The notes beneath the pieces are model-generated. The model ran no database searches and was not told the DNA's origin. It saw only the letters and a program-made list of their open reading frames with translations. 64,000 nt of DNA from Clusia tigrina. Lineage: Eukaryota > Arthropoda > Insecta > Diptera > Clusiidae. The translations under genes were made by a program, and so were the position numbers. Of this stretch, positions 47,801 through 62,600 are shown one piece after another (position 1 is the stretch's first letter; each line of letters opens with the position of its first letter). The stretch spans positions 103,199,698 to 103,263,697 of the forward strand of contig OV050030.1 of assembly GCA_920105625.2 (NCBI GenBank). The letters run 5' to 3'.

Positions 47801-50800
47801 TATTCGGTGCATCCTATACCTATCAAAGTTTGCAACAATGAAATGCTTGTAACTTTTTAAAGGAGCGTCATAAAACCTTAAAATTTTGTGACAATGAAGT
47901 ACTCGAGCCTCTTATCAATTTAAGCTATCGCTCATAGCTATGCTACCCTTAAGTCCCAAATCCAACACTGAAAAAACTTCAATTGGCCCTATCTTCTATA
48001 GTGTGCGTCCTATACTTATCAAAGTTTGCAACAATCATATGCTTGCAACTTTTTACTGCAGCGTCATAAACCCTTGAAATTTTGTGACAATAAAATAATT
48101 GAGCATCGTGTCAATTTAAGCTATCGTTTATAGCAATGCTACCCTTGTCTCCAAAATAAAACACTGATAATACTTCAAATGGCCCTAACTTCTATACGAT
48201 GCGTCCTATACCTATCAAAGTTTGCAACAATCAAATGATTGTAACTTTTTACTGGAGCGTCATAAAACCTTGAAATTTTTGCATATTGAAGTTCTCGAGC
48301 CTCTTATCAATTTAAGCTATCGCTCATAGCTATGCTACCCTTGAGTCCAAAATCAAGCACTGATAAAACTTCAAATGGCCCTAACTTCTATAGTGTGCGT
48401 CCTATACTTATCAAAGTTTGCAACATTCAAATGCTTGTAACTTTTTACTGGAGCGTCATAAAACCTTGAAATTTTGTGACAATAAAATACTCGTGCCTCT
48501 TGTCAATTTAAGCTATCGCTCATAGCTATGCTACCCTTGAGTCTAAAATAAAACACTGATAAAATTTCGAATGGCCCTAACTTCTATACAGTGCGTCCTA
48601 CACCTATCAAAGTTTGCAACATTCAAATGCTGGTAACTTTTTACTGGAGCGTCATAAAACCTTAAAATTTTGTGACAATAAAGTACTCGTGCCTCTTGTC
48701 AATTAAAGTTATCGCTCATAACTATGCTACCCTTGAGTCCCAAACCTAACACAGATAAATCTTCAAATGGCCCCAACTTCTATACGGTGCGTCCTATACC
48801 TATCAAAGTTTGCAACAATCAATTGCTTGTAACTTTTTACTGGAGCGTATTAAAATCTTGAAATTTTGTGACAATAAAGTACTCGAGCCTCTTATCACTT
48901 TAAGCTATCGCTCATAGCTTTGCTATCCTTGAATCCTCGTGCCTCTTATTAAGCTGTCGCTCATAGCTATGCTGCCCTTGAGACTAAAATAAAACACTGA
49001 TAAAATTTCGAATGGCCCTACGGTGCGTCCTGTACCTACCAAAGTTTGCAACATTCAGATGCTTGTAACTATTTACTGGAGTTTCATAAAACCTTGAAAT
49101 TTTGTAACAATAAAGTACTCGAGCCTCTTATCAATTAAAGCTATCGCTCATAGCTATGCTATCCTTGAGTTCTCGTGCCTCTTTTTAAGCTGTCGCTCAT
49201 AGCTATGCTACCCTTGACTCCAAAATCAAACACTGATAAAACTTCAAATCGCCCTAACTTCTATACGGTGCGTCCTAGACCTATCAAAGTTTGTAACAAT
49301 CAATTGCTTGTAACTTTTTACTGGAGCGTAATAAAATCTTGAAATTTTGTGACAATAAAGTACTCGAGCCTCTTATCACTTTAAGCTATCGCTCATAGCT
49401 ATGCTACCCTTGAGTCCCAAATCAAACACTGATAGAACTTCAAATGGTCCTAACCTCTATACTGTGGGTCCTATGCCTATCAAAGTTTGCAACAATCATA
49501 TGCTTGCAACGTTTTACTTAAGCGTCATAAAACTTTGAAACAATTACAAAGACAATTAAGTAATTCAGCATCTTGTCAATTTAAGCTATCGCTCATAGAA
49601 ATGCTATTCTTCTCTCCAACATAAAACACTGATAAAACTTCAAAGGGCCCTTACTTCTATACGGTGCATCGTATACCAATCAAAGTTTGCAACATTCAAA
49701 TGCTTGTAACTCTTTACTGGAGCGTCATAAGACCTTGAAATTTTGGGACAATAAAGTACTCGTGCCTCTTGTCAATTTAACCTATTGCTCATAGATATGC
49801 TACCCATGAGTCCACAATAAAACACTGATAAAACTTCAAATTGCCCTTACTTCGATACGGTGCGTCCTATTCCTATCAAAGTTTGCAACATTCAAATGCT
49901 TGTAACTTTTTACTGGAGCGTTATAAAATCTTGAAATTTTGTGACAATAAAGAACTCGTGCTACACCTATCAAAGTTTGCAACATTCAAATGCTTGTAAC
50001 TTTTTACTGGAGCGTCATAAAATCTTGAAATTTTGTGACACTAAAGTACTCGTGCCTCTTATCAATTAAAGTTATCGCTCATAGCTATGCTATCCTTGAG
50101 TCCTCGTGCCTCTTTTTAAGCTGTCGCTCATAGCTATGCTACCCTTGACTCCAAAATCAAACACTGATAAAACTTCAAATCGCCCTAACTTCTATACGGT
50201 GCGTCCTACACTTAGCAAAGTTTGCAGCATTCAAATGCTTGCAACTTTTTACTTGAGCGTAATAAAACCTTGAAATTTTGTTACAATCAAATACGAGTGC
50301 CTCTTGTCAATTTAAGCTATCGCCAATAGCTATGCTACCCTTGAATCCCAAATCAAACATTGATAAAACTTCAAATGGCCCTAACTTATCTACGGTGCAT
50401 CCTATACCTATCAAAGTTTGCATTGTCCTATTCATATCAAACTTTGCCACATTCAAATGCTTGTAACTTTTTACTGGAGCGTCATAAAACCTTGAAATTT
50501 TGTGACAATAATGTACTCGAGCCTCTTATCAATTTAAGCTATCGCTCAGAGCTATGCTACCCTTGAGTCCCAAATCAAACACTGATAAAACTTCAAATGG
50601 CCCTAACTTCTATAGTGTGCGTCCTATACCTATCAAAGTTTGCAACAATCAAATGCTTGCAACTTTTTACTGCAGCGTCATAAAACCTTGAAATTTTGTG
50701 ACAATAAAGTAATTGAGCATCTTGTCAATTTAAGCTATCGTTCATAGCAATGCTACCCTTGTCTCCAAAATAAAACACTGATAATACTTCAAATGGCCCT

Positions 50801-52884
50801 AACTTCTATACGGTGCGTCCTATTCCTATCAAAGTTTGCAACATTCAAATGCTTGTAACTTTTTACTGGAGCGTAATAAAATCTTAAAATTTTGTGACAA
50901 TAAAGTACTCGTGCCTCTTGTCAATTTAAGCTATCGCTCATAGCTATGCTACCCTTGAGTCCCAAAACAAACACTGATAAAACTTCATATGGCCCTAACT
51001 TCTATACGGTACGTCCTATACCTATCAAAGTTTGCAACAATGAAGTGCTTGTAAATTTTTAATGGAGCGTCATAAAACCTTAAAATTTTGTGACAATGAA
51101 GTACTCGAGCCTCTTATCAATTTAAGCTATCGCTCATAGCTATGCTACCCTTAAGTCCCAAATAAAACACTGAAAAAACTTCAAATGGCCCTATCTTCTA
51201 TACGGTGCGTCCTATACCTATCAAAGTTTGCAACATTCAAATGCTTGTAACTTTTTACTGGAGGGTCATAAAATCTTGAAATTTTGTGACAATAAAGTAC
51301 TCGTGCCTCTTGTCAATCTAAGTTATCGATAATAGTTATGCTAACCTTGAGTCCCAAATCAAACATTGATAAAACTTCAAATGGCCCCAACTTCTATACG
51401 GTGCGTCCTATACCTACCAAAGTTTGCAACCATCAAATGCTTGTAACTTTTTACTGGCGCGTCTTAAAACCTTGAAATTTTGGGACAATGAAGTTCTCGA
51501 ACCTCTTATCAATTTAAGCTATCGCTCATAGCTATGCTACCCTTGACTCCAAAATCAAACACTGATAAACCTTCAAATGGCCCCAACTTCTATACGGTGC
51601 GTCTTATACCTATCAAAGTTTGCAACATTCATATGCTTGTAATTTTACTGGAGCGTCATAAAATCCTGAAATTTTGTGACAATAAAGTACTCGTGCCTCT
51701 TGTCTATTTAAGTTATCGCTCATAACTATGCTACCCTTGAGTCCCAAATCAAACACTGATAAAACTTCAAATGGCCCTAATTTATATACGGTGCGTCCTA
51801 CACCTATCAAAGTTTGCAACATTCCAATGCTTGTAACTTTTTACTGGAGCGTAATAAAATCTTGAAATTGTGTGACAATAAAGTACTCGTGCCTCTTGTC
51901 AATTTAAGTTATCGCTCATAGCTATGCTACCCTTGAGTCCCAAAACAAACACTGATAAAACTTAAAATGGCCCTAACTTCTATACGGTGCGTCCTATACC
52001 TATCAAAGTTTGCTACAATGAAATGCCTGTAACTTTTTAATGGAGCGTCATAAAACCGTAAAATTGTGTGACAATGAAGTACTCGAGCCTCTTATCAATT
52101 TAAGGTATCGCTCATAGCTATGCTACCCTTGAGTCCCAAATCAAACACTGACAAAACTTCAAATGGCCCTAACTTCTATACGGTGCGTCCTATACCTATC
52201 AAAGTTTGCAACATTCCAATGCTTGTAACTTTTTACTGGAGCGTAATAAAATCTTGAAATTTTGTGACAATAAAGTACTCGTGCCTCTTGTCAATTTAAG
52301 CTATCGCTCATAGCTATGCTACCCTTGAGTCCCAAAACAAACACTGATAAAACTTAAAATGGCCCTAACTTCTATACGGTGCGTCCTATACCTATCAAAG
52401 TTTGCTACAATGAAATGCTTGTAACTTTTTAATGGAGCGTCATAAAACCTTAAAATTTTGTGACAATGAAGTACTCGAGCCTCTTATCAATTTAAGCTAT
52501 CGCTCATAGCTATGCTACCCTTGTCTCCAAAATAAAACACTGATAATACTTCAAATGGCCCTAACTTCTATACGGTGCGTCCTATTCCTATCAAAGTTTG
52601 CAACATTCAAATGCTTGTAACTTTTTACTGGAGCGTAATAAAATCTTAAAATTTTGTGACAATAAAGTACTCGTGCCTCTTGTCAATTTAAGCTATCGCT
52701 CATAGCTATGCTACCCTTGAGTCCCAAAACAAACACTGATAAAACTTCAAATGGCCCTAACTTCTATACGGTGCGTCCTATACCTATCAAAGTTTGCTAC
52801 AATGAAATGCTTGTAACTTTTTAATGGAGCGTCATAAAACCGTAAAATTTTGTGACAATGAAGTACTCGAGCCTCTTATCAATT
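47801..52884 (+). repeat. satellite with last 49-bp-duplication and 94-bp monomers
   Basis: About 26 monomers. It contains the rightmost long monomers (near 48935, 49167 and 50100) and the last 94-bp monomer (49896-49990). A segment near 47990-48590 matches the window end (63.4-64.0 kb). Monomers with AATGAAATGC, TTAATGGAGCG and TACTCGAGCC become common from about 51 kb. Confidence 0.8.
49896..49990 (+). repeat. 94-bp short monomer, distant copy
   Basis: Same deletion join and spacing as the cluster at 18-22.5 kb, but about 27 kb away, showing that the variant has been moved within the array. Confidence 0.85.
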
Positions 52885-54453
52885 TAAGGTATCGCTCATA
52901 ACTATGCTACCCTTGAGTCCCAAAATAAACACTGATAAAACTTCAAGCGGCCCTAACTTCTATACGGTGCGTCCTATACCTATCAAAGTTTGCAACAATG
53001 AAATGCTTGTAACTTTTTAATGGAGCGTCATAAAACCTTAAAATTTTGTGACAATGAAGTACTCGAGCCTCTTATCAATTTAAGCTATCGCTTATAGCTA
53101 TGCTACCCTTGAGTCCCAAATCAAACACTGAAAAAACTTCAAATGGCCCTATCTTCTATCATGTGCGTTCTGTACCTCTCAAAGGTTGCAACAATCAAAT
53201 GCTTTGCAACATTTTACTGGAGCGTCATAAATTCTTGAAATTTTGTGACAATAATATACGCGAGCCTCTTGTCAATTTAAGCTATCGCTCATAGTTATGC
53301 TACGCTTGAGTCCCAAATCAAACACTGATAAAACTTCAAATGGCCGTAACTTGTATCGATGCGTCCTATACCTCTCAAAGTTTGCAACAATCAAATGATT
53401 CTAACTTTTTACTGGAGCGTCATAAAACCTTGAAATTTTGGGATAATGAAGTTCTCGAGCGTCTTATCAATTTAAGCTATCGCTCATAGCTATGCTACCC
53501 TTGAGTCCCAAATCAAACACTGATAAAACTTCAAATGGCCCTAACTTCTATAGTGTGCGTCCTATACCTATCAAAGTTTGCAACAATCAAATGCTTGCAA
53601 CTTTTTACTGCAGCGTCATAAAACCTTGAAATTTTGTGACAATAAAGTAATTGAGCATCTTGTCAATTTAAGGTATCGCTCATAACTATGCTACCCTTGA
53701 GTCCCAAAATAAACACTGATAAAACTTCAAGCGGCCCTAACTTCTATACGGTGCGTCCTATACCTATCAAAGTTTGCAACAATGAAATGCTTGTAACTTT
53801 TTAATGGAGCGTCATAAAACCTTAAAATTTTGTGACAATGAAGTACTCGAGCCTCTTATCAATTTAAGCTATCGCTTATAGCTATGCTACCCTTGAGTCC
53901 CAAATCAAACACTGAAAAAACTTCAAATGGCCCTATCTTCTATCATGTGCGTTCTGTACCTCTCAAAGGTTGCAACAATCAAATGCTTTGCAACATTTTA
54001 CTGGAGCGTCATAAATTCTTGAAATTTTGTGACAATAATATACGCGAGCCTCTTGTCAATTTAAGCTATCGCTCATAGTTATGCTACGCTTGAGTCCCAA
54101 ATCAAACACTGATAAAACTTCAAATGGCCGTAACTTCTATCGATGCGTCCTATACCTCTCAAAGTTTGCAACAATCAAATGATTCTAACTTTTTACTGGA
54201 GCGTCATAAAACCTTGAAATTTTGGGATAATGAAGTTCTCGAGCCTCTTATCAATTTAAGCTATCGCTCATAGCTATGCTACCCTTGAGTCCCAAATCAA
54301 ACACTGATAAAACTTCAAATGGCCCTAACTTCTATAGTATGCGTCCTATACCTATCAAAGTTTGCAACAATCAAATGCTTGCAACTTTTTACTGCAGCGT
54401 CATAAAACCTTGAAATTTTGTGACAATAAAGTAATTGAGCATCTTGTCAATTT
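52885..54453 (+). repeat. 784-bp (4-monomer) tandem duplication
   Basis: 52885-53668 and 53669-54453 are near-identical. Both start at AAGGTATCGCTCATAAC with CTTCAAGCGGCCC and share AAATGCTTTGCAACATTTTA and ATAATATACGCGAGCC. Identity ends where the second copy continues as AAGCTATCGTTCATAGC. Confidence 0.87.
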
Positions 54454-55735
54454 AAGCTATCGTTCATAGCAATGCTACCCTTGTCTCCAAAATAAAACAC
54501 TGATAATACTTCAAATGGCCCTAACTTCTATACGGTGCGTCCTATTCCTATCAAAGTTTGCAACATTCAAATGCTTGTAACTTTTTACTGGAGCGTAATA
54601 AAATCTTAAAATTTTGTGACAATAAAGTACTCGTGCCTCTTGTCAATTTAAGCTATCGCTCATAGCTATGCTACCCTTGAGTCCCAAAACAAACACTGAT
54701 AAAACTTCATATGGACCTAACTTCTATACGGTGCGTCCTATACCTATCAAAGTTTGCAGCAATGAAATGCTTGTAACTTTTTAATGGAGCGTCATAAAAC
54801 CTTAAAATTTTGTGACAATGAAGTACTCGAGCCTCTTATCAATTTAAGCTATCGCTCATAGCTATGCTACCCTTAAGTCCCAAATCCAACACTGAAAAAA
54901 CTTCAAATGGGCCTATCTTCTATACGGTGCGTCCTATACCTATCAAAGTTTGCAACATTCAAATGCTTGTAACTTTTTACTGGAGGGTCATAAAATCTTG
55001 AAATTTTGTGACAATAAAGTACTCGTGCCTCTTGTCAATTTAAGTTATCGATAATAGTTATGCTAACCTTGGGTCCCAAATCAAACATTGATAAAACTTC
55101 AAATGGCCCTAACTTCTATACGATGTATCCTACATTTATCAAAGTTTGCAACATTCAAATGCTTGTAACTTTTTACAGGAGCGTCATAAAACCTTGGCAT
55201 TTTGTGACAATAAAGTACTCGTGCCTCTTGTCAATTTAAACTATCGCTCATAGCTATGCTACCCTTGAGTCCCAAATCAAACACTGACAAAACTTCAAAT
55301 GGCCCTAACTTCTATACGGTGCGTCCTATACCTATCAAAGTTTGCTACAATGAAATGCATGTAACTTTTTAATGGAGCGTCATAAAACTTTAAAATTTTG
55401 TGACAATGAAGTACTCGAGCCTTTTATCAATTTAAGCTATCGCTCATAGCCATGCTACCCTTGAGTCCCAAAACAAACACTGATAAAACTTCAAATGGCC
55501 CTAACTTCTATACGGTGCGTCCTATACCTATCAAAGTTTACAACAATGAAATGCTTGTAACTTTTTAATGGAGCGTCATAGAACCTTAAAATTTTGTGAC
55601 AATGAAGTACTCGAGCCTCTTATCAATTTAAGCTATCGCTCATAGCTATGCTACCCTTGACTCCAAAATCAAACGCTGATAAAACTTCAAATGGTCCTAA
55701 CTTCTATACGATGCATCCTACATTTATCAAAGTTT
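53670..55735 (+). repeat. 3920-bp-spaced duplication, left copy
   Basis: This 2.07-kb segment recurs at 57590-59655 with an offset of exactly 3920 bp (20 x 196). Shared rare variants include CAACATTTTACTGGAGCGTC, GGGCCTATCTTCTATACGG (54906 and 58826), CGATGTATCCTACATTTATC and CCTTGGCATTTTG. Confidence 0.83.
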
Positions 55736-57589
55736 GCTACAATGAAATGCTTGTAACTTTTTACTGGCGCGTCTTAAAACCTTGAAATTTTGGGACAATG
55801 AAGTTCTCGAACCTCTTATCAATTTAAGCTATCGCTCATAGCTATGCTACCCTTGACTCCAAAATCAAACACTGATAAACCTTCAAATGGCCCCAACTTC
55901 TATACGGTGCGTCTTATACCTATCAAAGTTTGCAACATTCATATGCTTGTAACTTTTTACTGGAGCGTCATAAAATCCTGAAATTTTGTGACAATAAAGT
56001 ACTCGTGCCTCTTGTCTATTTAAGTTATCGCTCATAACTATGCTACCCTTGAGTCCCAAATCAAACACTGATAAAACTTCAAATGGCCCTAATTTATATA
56101 CGGTGCGTCCTACACCTATCAAAGTTTGCAACATTCAAATGCTTGTAACTTTTTACTGGAGCGTAATAAAATCTTGAAATTTTGTGACAATAAAGTACTC
56201 GTGCCTCTTGTCAATTTAAACTATCGCTCATAGCTATGCTACCCTTGAGTCCCAAATCAAACACTGACAAAACTTCAAATGGCCCTAACTTCTATACGGT
56301 GCGTCCTATACCTATCAAAGTTTGCAACATTCCAATGCTTGTAACTTTTTACTGGAGCGTAATAAAATCTTGAAATTTTGTGACAATAAAGTACTCGTGC
56401 CTCTTGTCAATTTAAGCTATCGCTCATAGCTATGCTACCCTTGAGTCCCAAAACAAACACTGATAAAACTTAAAATGGCCCTAACTTCTATACGGTGCGT
56501 CCTATACCTATCAAAGTTTGCTACAATGAAATGCCTGTAACTTTTTAATGGAGCGTCATAAAACCGTAAAATTTTGTGACAATGAAGTACTCGAGCCTCT
56601 TATCAATTTAAGGTATCGCTCATAACTATGCTACCCTTGAGTCCCAAAATAAACACTGATAAAACTTCAAACGGCCCTAACTTCTATACGGTGCGTCCTA
56701 TACCTATCAAAGTTTGCAACAATGAAATGCTTGTAACTTTTTAATGGAGCGTCATAAAACCTTAAAATTTTGTGACAATGAAGTACTCGAGCCTCTTATC
56801 AATTTAAGCTAACGCCCATAGCTATGCTACCCTTGTCTCCAAAATAAAACACTGATAATACTTCAAATGGCCCTAACTTCTATACGGTGCGTCCTATTCC
56901 TATCAAAGTTTGCAACATTCAAATGCTTGTAACTTTTTACTGGAGCGTAATAAAATCTTAAAATTTTGTGACAATAAAGTACTCGTGCCTCTTGTCAATT
57001 TAAGCTATCGCTCATAGCTATGCTACCCTTGAGTCCCAAAACAAACACTGATAAAACTTCAAATGGCCCTAACTTCTATACGGTGCGTCCTATACCTATC
57101 AAAGTTTGCTACAATGAAATGCTTGTCACTTTTTAATGGAGCGTCATAAAACCGTAAAATTTTGTGACAATGAAGTACTCGAGCCTCTTATCAATTTAAG
57201 GTATCGCTCATAACTATGCTACCCTTGAGTCCCAAAATAAACACTGATAAAACTTCAAACGGCCCTAACTTCTATACGGTGCGTCCTATACCTATCAAAG
57301 TTTGCAACATTCAAATGCTTGTAACTTTTTACTGGAGCGTAATAAAATCTTGAAATTTTGTGACAATAAAGTACTCGTGCCTCTTGTCAATTTAAACTAT
57401 CGCTCATAGCTATGCTACCCTTGAGTCCCAAATCAAACACTGACAAAATTTCAAATGGCCCTAACTTCTATACGGTGCGTCCTATACCTATCAAAGTTTG
57501 CTACAATGAAATGCTTGTAACTTTTTAATGGAGCGTCATAAAACCGTAAAATTTTGTGACAATGAAGTACTCGAGCCTCTTCTCAATTT
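55736..57589 (+). repeat. satellite between the two 3920-bp-spaced copies
   Basis: About nine monomers. The start (55800-56100) matches 51490-51800 (offset 4310 bp), including GATAAACCTTCAAATGGCCC and TTTATATACGG. AAGGTATCGCTCATAAC monomers recur at about 56610, 57200 and 57590. Confidence 0.78.
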
Positions 57590-59655
57590 AAGGTATCGCT
57601 CATAACTATGCTACCCTTGAGTCCCAAAATAAACACTGATAAAACTTCAAGCGGCCCTAACTTCTATACGGTGCGTCCTATACCTATCAAAGTTTGCAAC
57701 AATGAAATGCTTGTAACTTTTTAATGGAGCGTCATAAAACCTTAAAATTTTGTGACAATGAAGTACTCGAGCCTCTTATCAATTTAAGCTATCGCTTATA
57801 GCTATGCTACCCTTGAGTCCCAAATCAAACACTGAAAAAACTTCAAATGGCCCTATCTTCTATCATGTGCGTTCTGTACCTCTCAAAGGTTGCAACAATC
57901 AAATGCTTTGCAACATTTTACTGGAGCGTCATAAATTCTTGAAATTTTGTGACAATAATGTACGCGAGCCTCTTGTCAATTTAAGCAATCGCTCATAGTT
58001 ATGCTACGCTTGAGTCCCAAATCAAACACTGATAAAACTTCAAATGGCCGTAACTTCTATCGATGCGTCCTATACCTCTCAAAGTTTGCAACAATCAAAT
58101 GATTCTAACTTTTTACTGGAGCGTCATAAAACCTTGAAATTTTGGGATAATGAAGTTCTCGAGCCTCTTATCAATTTAAGCTATCGCTCATAGCTATGCT
58201 ACCCTTGAGTCCCAAATCAAACACTGATAAAACTTCAAATGGCCCTAACTTCTATAGTGTGCGTCCTATACCTATCAAAGTTTGCAACAATCAAATGCTT
58301 GCAACTTTTTACTGCAGCGTCATAAAACCTTGAAATTTTGTGACAATAAAGAAATTGAGCATCTTGTCAATTTAAGCTATCGTTCATAGCAATGCTACCC
58401 TTGTCTCCAAAATAAAACACTGATAATACTTCAAATGGCCCTAACTTCTATACGGTGCGTCCTATTCCTATCAAAGTTTGCAACATTCAAATGCTTGTAA
58501 CTTTTTACTGGAGCGTAATAAAATCTTAAAATTTTGTGACAATAAAGTACTCGTGCCTCTTGTCAATTTAAGCTATCGCTCATAGCTATGCTACCCTTGA
58601 GTCCCAAAACAAACACTGATAAAACTTCATATGGCCCTAACTTCTATACGGTGCGTCCTATACCTATCAAAGTTTGCAACAATGAAATGCTTGTAACTTG
58701 TTAATGGAGCGTCATAAAACCTTAAAATTTTGTGACAATGAAGTACTCGAGCCTCTTATCAATTTAAGCTATCGCTCATAGCTATGCTACCCTTAAGTCC
58801 CAAATCCAACACTGAAAAAACTTCAAATGGGCCTATCTTCTATACGGTGCGTCCTATACCTATCAAAGTTTGCAACATTCAAATGCTTGTAACTTTTTAC
58901 TGGAGGGTCATAAAATCTTGAAATTTTGTGACAATAAAGTACTCGTGCCTCTTGTCAATTTAAGTTATCGATAATAGTTATGCTAACCTTGAGTCCCAAA
59001 TCAAACATTGATAAAACTTCAAATGGCCCTAACTTCTATACGATGTATCCTACATTTATCAAAGTTTGCAACATTCAAATGCTTGTAACTTTTTACAGGA
59101 GCGTCACAAAAACCTTGGCATTTTGTGACAATAAAGTACTCGTGCCTCTTGTCAATTTAAACTATCGTTCATAGCTATGCTACCCTTGAGTCCCAAATCA
59201 AACACTGACAAAACTTCAAATGGCCCTAACTTCTATACGGTGCGTCCTATACCTATCAAAGTTTGCTACAATGAAATGCTTGTCACTTTTTAATGGAGCG
59301 TCATAAAACTTTAAAATTTTGTGACAATGAAGTACTCGAGTCTTTTATCAATTTAAGCTATCGCTCATAGCTATGCTACACTTGAGTCCCAAAACACACA
59401 CTGATAAAACTTCAAATGGCCCTAACTTCTATACGGTGCGTCCTATACCTATCAAAGTTTACAACAATGAAATGCTTGTAACTTTTTAATGGAGCGTCAT
59501 AAAACCTTAAAATTTTGTGACAATGAAGTACTCGAGCCTCTTATCAATTTAAGCTATCGCTCATAGCTATGCTACCCTTGACTCCAAAATCAAACGCTGA
59601 TAAAACTTCAAATGGTCCTAACTTCTATACGATGCATCCTACATTTATCAAAGTT
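57590..59655 (+). repeat. 3920-bp-spaced duplication, right copy
   Basis: This is the partner of 53670-55735. Few single-base differences separate the copies (for example ATAATGTACGC versus ATAATATACGC). Identity ends at about 59655, where GTTTGCAACATTC replaces GTTTGCTACAATG of the left copy. Confidence 0.83.
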
Positions 59656-62600
59656 TGCAACATTCAAATGCTTGTAACTTTTTACAGGAGCGTCATAAGA
59701 CCTTGGCATTTTGTGACAATAAAATACGCGTGCCTCTTGTGAATTTAAGCTATCGCTCATAACTATGCTACCCTTGAGTCCCAAATCAAACACTGATAAA
59801 ACTTCAAATGACCCTAACTTCTATACAGTGCGTCCTATACCTATCAAAGTTTGCAACATTCATATGCTTGTAACTTTTTACTGGAGCGTCATAAAGTCCT
59901 GAAATTTTGTGACAATAAAGTACTCGTGCCTCTTGTCTATTTAAGCTATCGCTCATAGCTGTGCTACCCTTGAGTCCCAAATCAAACACTGATATGCTTG
60001 TAACTTTTTAATGGAGCGTCATAAAACTTTAAAATTTTGTGACAATGTAGTACTCGAGCCTTTTATCAATTTAAGCTATCGCTCATAGCTATGCTACCCT
60101 TGAGTCCCAAAACAAACACTGATAAAACTTCAAATGGCCCTAACTTCTATACGGTGCGTCCTATACCTATCAAAGTTTACAACAATGAAATGCTTGTAAC
60201 TTTTTAATGGAGCGTCATAAAACCTTAAAATTTTGTGACAATGAAGTACTCGAGCCTCTTATCAATTTAAGCTATCGCTCATAGCTATGCTACCCTTGAC
60301 TCCAAAATCAAACGCTGATAAAACTTCAAATGGTCCTAACTTCTATAAGATGTATCCTACATTTATCAAAGTTTGCAACATTCAAATGCTTGTAACTTTT
60401 TACAGGAGCGTTATAAAACCTTGGCATTTTGTGACAATAAAATACGCGTGCCTCTTGTCAATTTAAGCTATCGCTCATAACTATGCTACCCTTGAGTCCC
60501 AAATCAAACACTGATAAAACTTCAAATGACCCTAACTTCTATACAGTGCGTCCTATACCTATCAAAGTTTGCAACATTCATATGCTTGTAACTTTTTACT
60601 GGAGCGTCATAAAGTCCTGAAATTTTGTGACAATAAAGTACTCGTGCCTCTTGTCTATTTAAGCTATCGCTCATAGCTGTGCTACCCTTGAGTCCCAAAT
60701 CAAACACTGATAAAATTTCAAATGGCCCTACCTTCTATACTGTGCGTCCTATACCTATCAAAGTTTGCAACATTCCAATGCTTGTAACTTTTTACTGGAG
60801 CGTAATAAAATCTTGAAATTTTGTGACAATAAAGTACTCGTGCCTCTTGTCAATTTAAGCTATCGTTCATAGCTATGCTACCCTTGAGTCCCAAAACAAA
60901 AACTGATAAAACTTAAAATGGCCCAAACTTCTATACTGTGCGTCCTATACCTATCAAAGTTTGCTACAATGAAATGCTTGTAACTTTTTAATGGAGCGTC
61001 ATAAAACCTTAAAATTTTGTGACAATGAAGTACTCGAGCCTCTTATCAATTTAAGGTATCGCTCATAACTGAGTCCCAAAATAAACACTGATAAAACTTC
61101 AAACGGCCCTAACTTCTATACGGTGCGTCCTATACCAATCAAAGTTTGCAACAATGAAATGCTTGTAACTTTTTAATGGAGCGTCATAAAACGTTAAAAT
61201 TTTGTGACAATGAAGTACACGAGCCTCTTATCAATTTAAGCTATCGCTCATAGCTATGCTACCCTTGAGTCCCAAATCAAACACTGAAAAAACTTCAAAT
61301 GGCCCTATCTTCTATCATGTGCGTTCTGTACCTCTCAAAGTTTGCAACAATCAAATGCTTGCAACATTTTACTGGAGCGTCATAAAATCTTGAAATTTTG
61401 TGACAATAATATACGCGAGCCTCTTGTCAATTTAAGCTATCGCTTATAGTTATGCTACGCTTGAGTCCCAAATCAAACACTGATAAAACTTCAAATGGCC
61501 GTAACTTCTATCGATGCGTCCTATACCTCTCAAAGTTTGCAACAATCAAATGATTCTAACTTTTTACTGGAGCGTCATAAAACCTTGAAATTTTGGGATA
61601 ATGAATTTCTCGAGCCTCTTATCAATTTAAGCTATCGCTCATAGCTATGCTACCCTTGAGTCCCAAATCAAACACTGATAAAACTTCAAATGGCCCTAAC
61701 TTCTATAGTGTGCGTCCTATACCTATCAAAGTTTGCAACAATCAAATACTTGCAACTTTTTACTGCAGCGTCATAAAACCTTGAAATTTTGTGACAATAA
61801 AGTAATTGAGCATCTTGTCAATTTAAGCTATCGTTCATAGCAATGCTACCCTTGTCTCCAAAATCAAACACTGATAAAGCTTCAAATGGTCCTAACTTCT
61901 ATACGATGCGTACTACATTTATCAAAGTTTGCAACATTCAAATGGTTGTAACTTTTTACAGGAGCGTCATAAAACCTTGACATTTTGTGACAATAAAATA
62001 CGCGTGCCTCTTGTAAATCAAACCTATCGCTCATAACTATGCTACCCTTGAGTCCCAAATCAAACACTGATAAAACTTCAAATGGCCCCAACTTCTATAC
62101 AGTGCGTCCTATACCTATCAAAGTTTGCAACATTCATATGCTTGTAACTTTTTACTGGAGCGTAATAAAATCTTAAAATTTTGTGACAATAAAGTACTCG
62201 TGCCACTTGTCAATTTAAGCTAGCGCTCATAGCTATGCTACCCTTGATTCCCAAAACAAACACTGATAAAACTTCATAAGGCCCTAACTTCTATACGGTG
62301 CGTCCTATACCTATCAAAGTTTGCAACAATGAAATGCTTGTAACTTTTTAATGGAGCGTCATAAAACCTTAAAATTTTGTGACAATGAAGTACTCGAGCC
62401 TCTTATCAATTTAAGCTATCGCTCATAGCTATGCTACCCTTGACTCCAAAATCAAACGCTGATAAAACTTCAAATGGTCCTAACTTCTATACGATGCGTC
62501 CTACATTTATCAAAGTTTGCAACATTCAAATGCTTGTAACTTTTTACAGGAGCGTCATAAAACCTTGACATTTTGTGACAATAAAATACGCGTGCCTCTT

